A stretch of 64,000 nt of DNA, taken from positions 186,001 to 250,000 of the forward strand of contig NZ_JALMDK010000005.1 in assembly GCF_023094165.1 (NCBI RefSeq), written 5' to 3'. The notes beneath the pieces were generated by a model. It saw nothing but the letters and a program-made list of their open reading frames with translations. It was not told the origin of the DNA and did no database searches. This document shows positions 16,003 through 23,846 of the stretch, piece by piece. Position 1 is the first letter of the stretch. Every line of letters begins with the position of its first letter. This DNA comes from Crossiella sp. S99.2 (GTDB lineage Bacteria > Actinomycetota > Actinomycetes > Mycobacteriales > Pseudonocardiaceae). The translations under genes were made by a program, and so were the position numbers.

Positions 16003-16925
16003 GTGACCAGAGGACCCTGCCCGTTCCGGACGGCCTGGACGGCATGCGGGTGGACGCGGGCCTGGCCAAGCTGCTGGGACTGTCCCGCACGGTCGCGGCC
16101 GGCCTGGCCGAGAACGGCGGGGTCCTGCTCGACGGTGCGCCCGCCGGGAAGTCCGACCGGCTGATCGCGGGCTCGTGGCTGGAGATCACCCTGCCCGAGC
16201 CCGAGCACCCCGTCGCGCTGGTCCCTGCGGTGGTGGACGGCATGGTCGTGCTCTACGAGGACGACGACATCGTGGTGATCGACAAGCCGGTCGGCGTCGC
16301 GGTGCACCCCAGCCCCGGCTGGACCGGTCCGACCGTGGTGGCCGGGCTGGCCGGCGCCGGGATCCGGATCGCCACCTCCGGCGCGGCCGAGCGGCAGGGC
16401 GTGGTGCACCGGCTGGACGTGGGCACCACCGGGGTGATGGTGGTGGCCAAGAGCGAGCACGCCTACTCCTGGCTCAAGCGTGCCTTCAAGGAACGCACCG
16501 TGGAGAAGCGCTACCACGCACTGGTGCAGGGCCACCCGGATCCGAGCCGGGGCACCATCGACGCCCCGATCGACCGGCATCCCCGGCAGGACTACAAGTT
16601 CGCCGTGGTCGCCAGCGGCAAGCCCAGCGTCACCCACTACGAGGTCCTGGAGGCGTTCCGGGCCGCCTCGCTGGTGGACGTGAAGCTGGAAACCGGGCGC
16701 ACGCACCAGATCCGGGTGCACTTCTCCGCGCTGAAGCACCCCTGCGTCGGCGACCTGACCTACGGCGCGGACCCGGTGCTGGCCAAGCGGCTCACACTGA
16801 CCCGGCAGTGGCTGCACGCCCGGACCCTGGGCTTCCACCACCCCGCGGACGAGCAGTGGGTGGAGTTCAGCAGCGACTACCCGGCCGACCTGCAGGCCGC
16901 GCTGGATCTGCTGCGCGAGGAGTGA
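15999..16925 (+). CDS. rluD: RluD-family 23S rRNA pseudouridine synthase
   Basis: 308 residues. An N-terminal S4 RNA-binding domain covers about 1-65 (MRVDAGLAKLLGLSRTVAAGL), followed by the pseudouridine synthase fold. The catalytic Asp is in HRLDVGTTGVMVVAKSE. Other family sequence is IVVIDKPVGVAVHPSPGW, EKRYHALVQGHP, LETGRTHQIRVHFSALKHP and DLTYGADP. The GTG start overlaps the lspA stop. The lspA-rluD pair is conserved in actinobacteria. Confidence 0.95.
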   Translation: MSDQRTLPVPDGLDGMRVDAGLAKLLGLSRTVAAGLAENGGVLLDGAPAGKSDRLIAGSWLEITLPEPEHPVALVPAVVDGMVVLYEDDDIVVIDKPVGVAVHPSPGWTGPTVVAGLAGAGIRIATSGAAERQGVVHRLDVGTTGVMVVAKSEHAYSWLKRAFKERTVEKRYHALVQGHPDPSRGTIDAPIDRHPRQDYKFAVVASGKPSVTHYEVLEAFRAASLVDVKLETGRTHQIRVHFSALKHPCVGDLTYGADPVLAKRLTLTRQWLHARTLGFHHPADEQWVEFSSDYPADLQAALDLLREE

Positions 16926-16932
16926 GCCCGGG

Positions 16933-17565
16933 CTACAGCTGCGCGGTGAGCACAGTGAACGCGGCCAGTCCCAAGTAGACGATGACGGCCAGATCCCGTT
17001 GCCACCGCAGGAATCGCGGTCGCCGGGTGAGCAGCCGGTGCAGCGGCGCGCTGAGCTGGACGTAGGCCAGGTCCAGTAGCAGCGCTACCGCGAAGCCGAC
17101 CGCGCCGAGCACCAGCAGGTGCGTGCGGGTGGTCGCCGGATCGGCCCCGGCCGGCACGAACTGCGGCAGGAACGTGAGGAAGAACAGCATCACCTTGGGG
17201 TTGAGCACATTGATCAGTGCCCCGTCCAGGAAGAGCCGGACCGGCCTGGACCTGACTCCGGTGGTCAGGTCCAGACCGGCTGGCTGGCGGTGGGTGCGCA
17301 CCGCCAGGTACACCAGGTATGCCGCGCCCGCCAGGCGCACCGCGGTGAAGGCCGTCGGCGAGGCCGCCACCAGCGCGGACACCCCCGCCACGGCCGCGAT
17401 CACGTGCACCAGGGTGCCCGCCTCCACGCCCAGCGCGGACAGGAATCCGGCTCGCCTGCCCTGGGTGAGCGAGCGGGTCAGGATGTAGATCAGGTTGGGG
17501 CCGGGCACCAGCACCAGCGTGACGGTGGCCGCGACGAACCCGAGCAGCACGGCGGGCGCTGGCAT
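16933..17565 (-). CDS. LysE/RhtB-family amino acid exporter
   Basis: 210 residues with about six hydrophobic helices. The N-terminal family signature is TLVLVPGPNLIYILTRSLTQGRRAGF, and NVLNPKVMLFFLTFLPQFV is the second conserved loop. Family members export amino acids or derivatives. The ATG is one base after the stop of the DUF885 gene, so both are translated from one message. Together with the facing MocR regulator this suggests a regulated export or detoxification unit. Confidence 0.92.
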   Translation of the reverse strand: MPAPAVLLGFVAATVTLVLVPGPNLIYILTRSLTQGRRAGFLSALGVEAGTLVHVIAAVAGVSALVAASPTAFTAVRLAGAAYLVYLAVRTHRQPAGLDLTTGVRSRPVRLFLDGALINVLNPKVMLFFLTFLPQFVPAGADPATTRTHLLVLGAVGFAVALLLDLAYVQLSAPLHRLLTRRPRFLRWQRDLAVIVYLGLAAFTVLTAQL

Positions 17566-17566
17566 G

Positions 17567-19072
17567 TCAGCCCGCCCGCAGCGCGGTGCCGAGCAGCCCG
17601 AGCGGCGGCGAGCCGAGGCCGAGCAGCGCGGTGTGGAAGCGGCGCAACGAGAACTGGGCGCCCCACTCCTGGCGGGCCCGCTCGCGCAGGTCGCGGATGA
17701 GCAGCTTGCCCCAGGTGTAACAGATGCCGGTGGGATTCAGCACAACCCGGTTCGCCGCGGTCTCCGCGGCCGGACCGGCCAGGAAGGCGTCCGTCTTGAA
17801 CCGCTGCACGGCCTCCTGCCGGGTCATCGTGCCGGTGTGCAGGCCGATGACGCAGGCCATCCTGGTCACCCGCAGCAGCGCGTCCCTGGCCACCGCCGCG
17901 GCGAAACGCGGATCGCCGTCCCGGAAGCCCTCCTCCAGGGCGAGTTCCTCCACGTAGTGCGCCCAGCCCTCGCTGAACCCGTCGTGGATCAGCGTGCGGC
18001 GCACCTCGGTGCCGGCCTCGCGCAGCGCCCGGCCGTGGGTGAAGTGACCGGGGGCGACCTCGTGCAGCGCGATCACCGGCAGCGCGTGCCGGGCGAACAT
18101 GCTCAGCCAGTCCCGGCGCTGGGCCGCGGACCAGGACGGATCACCGGGATTCACCCGGAACCAGCTCGGCCCATCCGGTTCGGCGGGCGCGGCGGCGGTC
18201 ATGGTGGCGACCTGCCACGGCTGCGACGGTGGCACCAGCCCGACCAGGCAGGTGCCGTCGGTGGCCAGGCCCAGCCCGGCGGTCCAGTCCAGCACCTCCT
18301 GCACGGTGCCGCTGGTCCAGGACGGCAGCTGGTCCGCGGTGGGGCGATCGGCCAGCAGGGTCTTCATGGTGGCTTTGGTGCTGCCGAGCGGGTCGATGCG
18401 GCGGCAGGACTCATCGAGCAGGGCGCGCACCCGGTCGAGTTCGGCCTCGGCGCGCTCGGCCAGTTCGGTCAGGTTGACGTCGATGGCCTCATCGGCGGAG
18501 AGCAGCCTGGTCAGGCCGGCTTCGCCGAGCGCGGCCGAGGGCTCCCCGTGCTCGGCCGCCTTGCCGAGGTGCTCGACCAGCAGGGTGATCGCGTAGCGGC
18601 CGACCTCGCCGCCCAGGTCCTCGGGCTGGAGGAGCGCGGCCAGGCCGCGGGCGGCGGGCAGGGCGGCGCGGGCGGCGGGCGCGGAGACCTGGTCGAGGAC
18701 CTCGATGGCGGTGGCCACGGCATCCGGCCACTGCCACAGGTGCGCCTGCCGGGCGGTCCGCCGCTGCCAGATCGAGGCGTACTCCCGGTCGTACCCGGCG
18801 AGGTCCAGGTTGGCCAGGTGCAGCAGTGGGTCGCGCCGGTGCAGGTCAAGTTCGCCGAGGCGCACCAGCAGGGCCTGCTCGGCTGCGCGCAGGCGGATCT
18901 CGTCGTCCGCGTCGGCCGCGCGGTCCCCCTGGCCCAGCCAGGTCAGGCCGCGCCGCACCCCGGTCGCGGACAGGTCCTGCACCCGGCCGTCGTACTCGTG
19001 CAGGCCGGCGACCTCCCTGGCCCTGGGCATGCTGAGGTCGTGCACGGCGCGTAGTCGGGCATGGATGCTCAT
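17567..19072 (-). CDS. DUF885-family metallohydrolase-like protein
   Basis: 501 residues. The signature is HEVAPGHFTHG (HExxPGH, zinc-site-like) with the second part EGWAHYVEELALEEGF about 45 residues later, then AANRVVLNPTGICYTWGK. The all-helical DUF885 family is M32/thermolysin-like in its motif, and some members are peptidases or ester hydrolases. No signal peptide is visible, so it is cytoplasmic. It is first in an operon with a LysE exporter, so a peptide or amino-acid conjugate substrate is a reasonable inference. Confidence 0.85.
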   Translation of the reverse strand: MSIHARLRAVHDLSMPRAREVAGLHEYDGRVQDLSATGVRRGLTWLGQGDRAADADDEIRLRAAEQALLVRLGELDLHRRDPLLHLANLDLAGYDREYASIWQRRTARQAHLWQWPDAVATAIEVLDQVSAPAARAALPAARGLAALLQPEDLGGEVGRYAITLLVEHLGKAAEHGEPSAALGEAGLTRLLSADEAIDVNLTELAERAEAELDRVRALLDESCRRIDPLGSTKATMKTLLADRPTADQLPSWTSGTVQEVLDWTAGLGLATDGTCLVGLVPPSQPWQVATMTAAAPAEPDGPSWFRVNPGDPSWSAAQRRDWLSMFARHALPVIALHEVAPGHFTHGRALREAGTEVRRTLIHDGFSEGWAHYVEELALEEGFRDGDPRFAAAVARDALLRVTRMACVIGLHTGTMTRQEAVQRFKTDAFLAGPAAETAANRVVLNPTGICYTWGKLLIRDLRERARQEWGAQFSLRRFHTALLGLGSPPLGLLGTALRAG

Positions 19073-19179
19073 AGTCGCGATTCACCTGTCCAGATTCCAG
19101 TCCACTTCGGTAGATGGACCACTCAGGGGACTAGTCTTCGCGGCAAGCTGACCGCGTTGACCTGCCAATGGAGGCGGAA

Positions 19180-20652
19180 GTGGACCGTTTCGCCGATCCA
19201 GCCGAACTGGTCCGGCTGCTGGGTGACTGGACTGGCCGGCGCGGGCCGAGGTACCAGCGGCTGGCCGCGGCGATCAGCGACCTGGTGGCCGAGAGCACGC
19301 TGCCGCGCGGCGCCCGGCTGCCAGCCGAACGCGGACTGGCCGGCGCGCTGGCGGTCAGCCGGGCCACCGTGGTGGCCGCCTACGACCGGCTGCGCGAGCA
19401 GGGCGTGCTGCACAGCCGGCGGGGCAGCGGCACCACGGTCAGCCCGCACACCACCGCCAGGGTCCGGCCGGACGGGCGGGTGCGCGGCGGGCGGTCCGGC
19501 CCGATGCTGGACCTGCTGGTGGACCGGCCCGGCCAGACCATTTCGCTGGCCCAGGCCATCGAACCGGCCGTGCCCGAACTGGCCGGGGCCCTGCGCGAAC
19601 TGGTCGAGGCCGACCTGCCCGCGCTGCTGGCCGACGGCGGCTATCACCCGCGTGGCCTGCCCGCGTTGCGCGAGGCCATCGCCACCCACCTGACCGGGCT
19701 CGGCCTGCCCAGCACCGCCGCGGAGATCGTGGTGACCACCGGCGCGCACCAGGCCATCGCGCTGGTCGCCGGGCTGTACCTGGACCGGGGCGCCACGGTG
19801 CTGGTCGAATCGCCCGGCTGGCCCGGCTCGGTGGACATCCTGCGGGCCGGCGGCGCCACCGTGGTGGGGGTGCCGATCGACGAGGACGGCCCGCGCCCCG
19901 ATCTGCTGGCCGCCGCGGCCGCCCGGCACCGGCCGGATCTGGTGTACCTGATGCCCACCTTCCACAACCCGACCGGCGTGCTCACCTCGGCAGGCCGCCG
20001 GGCCCGGATCACCGAACTGGCCAGGGAACACGGGTTCGCGGTGCTGGAGGACAACGCCTATGTCACCGCCGGGCACGGCGACCCGTTGCCGCCGCCGGTG
20101 GCCGCCTTCGCGCACCCCTCGGTGGAGGTGCTCAGCGTGGGCTCACTGGCCAAACCGGTGTGGGCCGGGCTGCGGATCGGCTGGGTGCGCGGCCCGCGCG
20201 GCATCATCGACCGGATCGCCAGGGCCAAGGTGCTGGCCGACATGGGCAGTCCACTGCTGGACCAGGCCCTGGCCGCCCGCCTGCTGCCCCGGCTGCCCGA
20301 GATCGCCCAGGCCCGCGCGGTGACCCTGCGGCAGCGCCTGCGCCACCTCAGTGGACTGGTGCGCACCCGGCTGCCGGAGTGGCGGTGGCGGGAACCGAGG
20401 GCCGGATCGGCGCTGTGGATCGCGCTGCCCGGGGTGGACGCCGCGGTGTTCGCCCAGGTCGCGTTGCGGCACGGGGTGGAGGTGGTGCCCGGCGCGGCGA
20501 TGGACCCCGACGGCGGGCACGACCACTACATCCGGCTGCCGTTCACCTTCCCGGAACCGGTGCTGGACGAACTGGTGGACCGCCTGGAGCGGGCCTGGAC
20601 CGAACTGCGCAGGCACGGCCCGGCCGACGGCGGCACCCGGCCGGTGGTCTAG
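19180..20652 (+). CDS. MocR/PdxR-type regulator (GntR HTH fused to aminotransferase)
   Basis: 490 residues from GTG 19180, which has GGAGG five bases upstream; ATG 19168 is in frame but lacks a ribosome site. The N-terminal GntR winged helix (about 20-75) reads LPRGARLPAERGLAGALAVS and ATVVAAYDRLREQGVL. The rest is a class I aminotransferase-like domain with HNPTGV-type sequence (MPTFHNPTGVLTSAGRR), VLEDNAYV and SVGSLAKPVWAGLRIGWVRG, where Lys would bind PLP. Such proteins regulate adjacent PLP, amino-acid or transport genes. A dyad GTCCA (19100-19104) and TGGAC (19115-19119) lies between it and the divergent DUF885-LysE operon. Confidence 0.9.
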   Translation: MDRFADPAELVRLLGDWTGRRGPRYQRLAAAISDLVAESTLPRGARLPAERGLAGALAVSRATVVAAYDRLREQGVLHSRRGSGTTVSPHTTARVRPDGRVRGGRSGPMLDLLVDRPGQTISLAQAIEPAVPELAGALRELVEADLPALLADGGYHPRGLPALREAIATHLTGLGLPSTAAEIVVTTGAHQAIALVAGLYLDRGATVLVESPGWPGSVDILRAGGATVVGVPIDEDGPRPDLLAAAAARHRPDLVYLMPTFHNPTGVLTSAGRRARITELAREHGFAVLEDNAYVTAGHGDPLPPPVAAFAHPSVEVLSVGSLAKPVWAGLRIGWVRGPRGIIDRIARAKVLADMGSPLLDQALAARLLPRLPEIAQARAVTLRQRLRHLSGLVRTRLPEWRWREPRAGSALWIALPGVDAAVFAQVALRHGVEVVPGAAMDPDGGHDHYIRLPFTFPEPVLDELVDRLERAWTELRRHGPADGGTRPVV

Positions 20653-21242
20653 GGCCGGGTGATCAGCGCCAGCACCGCGTCCAGCCCGGCCACGATGCCG
20701 GCGGCGGGGGAGTCCGGTGCGCGGGTGAGCAGGGCCAGGCTCACCCCGTCGAGGGCCGAGCTGAACAGGCGGGCCAGGGCGGCGTGGTCCTGGCCGGGCG
20801 GGATCTCGCCGGACTCCTCGGCGGCCCGGAAACTGGCCGTCAGGATCGCCTGGAACTCCGCGTCCTGGGCCTGGACCAGCAGCGCGAAATCGGTGCGGGT
20901 CATGGCTTTCGCGGTGAAGGCGTAGTACACCCGCGCCTCGATGATCCGCTGCTCGTCCAGGGGCAGCAGCTCGTCGGCGATCCGGCGCAGCGTGTCCAGC
21001 ACCGGGGCCCGCTTCGGGATCCGCCGGATCCGCTCGGCGGTGGCCGCGCCGGTCTGCCGGAGGGCGGACAACAGCAGCTCGTCCTTGTCCGCGAACTGTC
21101 GTTGCACCATGCCCAGCGAGGTCTCGGCCTCGGTGGCCACCGCGCGCAGGCTGACGCCGTCCAGGCCATCCCTGGCCACGATCCGGAGCAGGGCGGCGCC
21201 GATGGCGTGCCGGCGTGCGTCAGGCACGGTCAGGTTCTCCAC
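20649..21242 (-). CDS. TetR-family transcriptional regulator
   Basis: 197 residues from GTG 21242 (GTG 21227 is also possible and has GGAG upstream). The DNA-binding domain is HAIGAALLRIVARDGLDGVS, LRAVATEAETSLGMVQRQFA and DKDELLLSAL. The C-terminal domain resembles TetR_C-type regulators of small-molecule genes (FSSALDGVSLALL). It is divergent from the Tat amidohydrolase, which is the likely target. The stop codon overlaps that of the convergent MocR gene within a single CTAG (20649-20652). Confidence 0.9.
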   Translation of the reverse strand: MENLTVPDARRHAIGAALLRIVARDGLDGVSLRAVATEAETSLGMVQRQFADKDELLLSALRQTGAATAERIRRIPKRAPVLDTLRRIADELLPLDEQRIIEARVYYAFTAKAMTRTDFALLVQAQDAEFQAILTASFRAAEESGEIPPGQDHAALARLFSSALDGVSLALLTRAPDSPAAGIVAGLDAVLALITRP

Positions 21243-21257
21243 CCCGTCAGCATAGCC

Positions 21258-21288
21258 GACTCTGATACGTTCGAATCGATAGCGAGTC
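21258..21288. promoter_or_regulatory. Imperfect dyad between TetR and amidohydrolase genes
   Basis: GACTC (21258-21262) and GAGTC (21284-21288) flank an A/T-richer, imperfectly symmetric core centred on TTCGAA. It is in the right place for an operator controlling both divergent genes. The symmetry needs a one-base gap, so confidence is low. Confidence 0.35.
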
Positions 21289-21306
21289 AACTGTATCGGA
21301 GGGGTT

Positions 21307-22605
21307 ATGTGCACGGTGGGACGACGAACGTTGCTCAAGGCCGCGGTCGCGGGGGCGGGGGCCGCCGCGCTGGCGGTACCGGCCGCCGCCGACCCGGCCC
21401 GCGCCGCCTTCGCGATCCGGGGCGCCCGGGTCTTCGACGGCGAGCGGGTCCTGGACGGCCGGACGGTGGTCTGCGCGGGCGGCCGGATCGTCAGCGTCAC
21501 CCGCACCCCGGCCCCGGCCGCCGGACTGGAGGAGGTCGACGGCCGCGGCCGGACCCTGCTGCCAGGACTGATCGACGCGCACATCCACGACCACGGGATC
21601 CCGCGGTCGGATTCACCGCGGTTCGGCGTCACCACCGAGCTGGACATGTTCAACCTCATCCCCCGGCTGCGGGCCGACCTCGGTGACTACGTGGCCGCCC
21701 GGCAGTCCGACCGGGCCACCGCGGCGGCCGATCTGTGGAGCGCCGGAGCCATGATCACCGTGCCCGGCGGCCACGGTTCGCAGCTGGGCCTGCCGAAGGA
21801 CTTTCCCTGGCTGCGGCCGGGGATGTCACCGGCTCAGCACGTCGACGACCGGCTGGCCGAGGGCTCGGACTACATCAAGTTCGTGGTCGAGCCGATGGTG
21901 ACCAGCGACCCCTGGCCGACGATCTCCCCGGAGCAGGGCAGCGCGATCATCCGGCGCGCCCGGGAGCGCGGTGTGCTCAGCCTGGCGCACGTGTCCATGG
22001 CCGCGGACGCCCGCTGGCTGCTGCGGGCCGGGGTGAACGGACTGATCCACACCCCGCAGGACCGCGGGCTGAACCGGGAGGAGCTGTGGCTGGCCGGTCG
22101 CTCCGGCGCGTTCGTCACCAGCACCCTGGCCATCTTCCACTCGCTGCTCAACCAGCCCGAATACCACCGGCGCTACACCGATCCCCGGGTCACGCCATAC
22201 CTTTCCGAGAAGCAGCGGGTGTTCGCCGATCGCCGGTTCCCGAAGGACTTCCCCGGTGACAAGCCGGACCTGGACGCGCTGAACTTCAACATCCGGGCCC
22301 TGGCCAAGGCAGGCGTGCCGATCCTGGCCGGGACGGACGGCGCCAATCCGGGCCTGCCCAACGCGATCGGCCTGCTGTTCGAGCTGGAGCTGCTGGTCCA
22401 GGCGGGACTCACCCCGATCGCCGCGCTCACCGCGGCCACCTCGGCGCCTGCCCGGCACTTCGGGCTGCGCGACCGCGGCCGGATCAAACCCGGCCTGCGC
22501 GCGGACCTGGTGCTCGTCGAGGGTGATCCGACCGAGGACATCACCGCGCTGCCCGGCATCGCCGCGGTCTGGCGCAACGGTTTCCGGATCGACCGCAGGC
22601 CCTGA
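21307..22605 (+). CDS. Tat-exported amidohydrolase-family protein
   Basis: 432 residues. The N-terminus GRRTLLKAAVAGAGAAALAV is a twin-arginine signal, cleaved near residue 35. The mature protein is an imidazolonepropionase/prolidase-like amidohydrolase: TLLPGLIDAHIHDHG (metal-binding HxH), DYIKFVVEP (candidate carboxylated Lys), SLAHVSM and GLIHTPQDRG (His ligands), and ILAGTDGANPG (Asp). RIKPGLRADLVLVEGDPTEDI is the usual C-terminal beta-sandwich. The substrate is unknown. GGAGG (21298-21302) sits before the ATG. Confidence 0.88.
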   Translation: MCTVGRRTLLKAAVAGAGAAALAVPAAADPARAAFAIRGARVFDGERVLDGRTVVCAGGRIVSVTRTPAPAAGLEEVDGRGRTLLPGLIDAHIHDHGIPRSDSPRFGVTTELDMFNLIPRLRADLGDYVAARQSDRATAAADLWSAGAMITVPGGHGSQLGLPKDFPWLRPGMSPAQHVDDRLAEGSDYIKFVVEPMVTSDPWPTISPEQGSAIIRRARERGVLSLAHVSMAADARWLLRAGVNGLIHTPQDRGLNREELWLAGRSGAFVTSTLAIFHSLLNQPEYHRRYTDPRVTPYLSEKQRVFADRRFPKDFPGDKPDLDALNFNIRALAKAGVPILAGTDGANPGLPNAIGLLFELELLVQAGLTPIAALTAATSAPARHFGLRDRGRIKPGLRADLVLVEGDPTEDITALPGIAAVWRNGFRIDRRP

Positions 22606-22610
22606 GCCGG

Positions 22611-23696
22611 TCAGTCCTCGATCGCCCAGGTCAGGCTGTGCGCCTCATCGCCGGGATGCGGGCTCCACCGGATGTGGGTGAGCCGCAACGCCTCCGGCAG
22701 CACGTACACCGTGTGCCCGCCCGCGGTCTCGCCCGGCGCCACGCCGATCCGGTGCGGCGGCCGGGAGGACAGTGCCACCGGGGCCTTGGAGATGTGCTGC
22801 CCGTCGTCGGTGACCAGCACCAGGTACAGGTCCGGCAGCGAGGCGAAGGGCACCGGGCCGCGGTTGTGCAGCTCGGTGTGCACCACCACCGAACGTTCGC
22901 CCTCTTGCAGCCGGTAGCCGGCCGCGGTGAACAGGAAGTCGGCCGGATCGACCACCTCGACCAGCTGGATGACCAGGCGTTCGCCTTCCTGGCCCTCGGT
23001 TTCCAGCGCGCCGCCGACCACGCCGGTGCGGCTGTTCGCCGCCGGGGCGGTGGTCACCGTCGGCTGGTCGCCGCGGGCCCAGGCCGCCGACTGCGGCGGG
23101 CCCCAGGTGCTCATCGGATCCGCGGCGGCGGCCGGGAACGGCTGGGCGACGGGCGGCTGGGCCGGGAAACCGCCGCTGGGCGGGTAGGCCGGGGGCGGCG
23201 GCGGGTAGGCGCCGGTGCGATTCCCCGGCTGCTGCGCCGGGTACGGGCCGCTCGGGGTGCCGTACGGACCGCTGGGTGTCCCGTGTGGACCTGGGTACGG
23301 GCCGCTCGGCGTGCCGTAGGGGCCACTGGGGGTGCCGTGCGCCGGGTAGGGGCCGCTGGGGGTGCCGTAGGCCGGACCGGGTCCGTTCGGCACGCCGTAC
23401 CCGGCGGGGCCGTACATCGGCGCGGGCGGTGGCACGGCGGGCTGCGGCGGTGCGGCAGGCGGGAAACCGGTCCACGCCCCGGCCGCGGCCAGCGCGCCAC
23501 GCAGGCCGTTCGGATCGAACTCCACGCCGACGATCAGCGGCAACCCGCTGGCCGACAACGCCACCAGCCGGGAGGCGGCCTCCCGCGGATCCAGACCGGC
23601 CCTGGCCGCGATCTCGTGCACGGGAGCCGCGCGCCCTGACTCGGCCAGCAGGGCGAGCAGGCGCATGTCCACGGGATCGGGCGACACCACGGACAA
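22611..23696 (-). CDS. Winged-helix/Pro-Gly-repeat protein with DUF4352-like C-terminus
   Basis: 361 residues in three parts. Residues about 1-70 look like a winged-helix (PVDMRLLALLAESGRAAPVHEIA, REAASRLVALSASGLPLIVG). Residues about 75-205 are low-complexity and contain repeated GTPSGPY units, seven by eye, some with spacers such as PAH and PGPH. Residues about 225-361 form a beta-sandwich-like domain (VVHTELHNRGPVPFASLPDLYLVL) similar to DUF4352-type domains. No signal peptide or helix is visible. I have no function for it. Confidence 0.75.
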   Translation of the reverse strand: MSVVSPDPVDMRLLALLAESGRAAPVHEIAARAGLDPREAASRLVALSASGLPLIVGVEFDPNGLRGALAAAGAWTGFPPAAPPQPAVPPPAPMYGPAGYGVPNGPGPAYGTPSGPYPAHGTPSGPYGTPSGPYPGPHGTPSGPYGTPSGPYPAQQPGNRTGAYPPPPPAYPPSGGFPAQPPVAQPFPAAAADPMSTWGPPQSAAWARGDQPTVTTAPAANSRTGVVGGALETEGQEGERLVIQLVEVVDPADFLFTAAGYRLQEGERSVVVHTELHNRGPVPFASLPDLYLVLVTDDGQHISKAPVALSSRPPHRIGVAPGETAGGHTVYVLPEALRLTHIRWSPHPGDEAHSLTWAIED

Positions 23697-23764
23697 AAAC
23701 CTACCCCGTCCCCGCGATCACCGTCGGGGCGCACCCACCGACGGAAAAACCCGAGATGTGACCC

Positions 23765-23794
23765 TTGTCATCTTCCACCCGGTCTGGTGACTAT
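23765..23794 (+). promoter_or_regulatory. Putative promoter of the ABC importer operon
   Basis: TTGTCA (23765-23770) and GACTAT (23789-23794) are separated by 18 bases, about 50 bases before the substrate-binding protein start. No LacI-type or other clear operator was found around it. Confidence 0.4.
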
Positions 23795-23846
23795 TTCACC
23801 CCACGTAGATCAGCCAGGTGAACCACCGGCTCCGAGGAGGTGGCGG

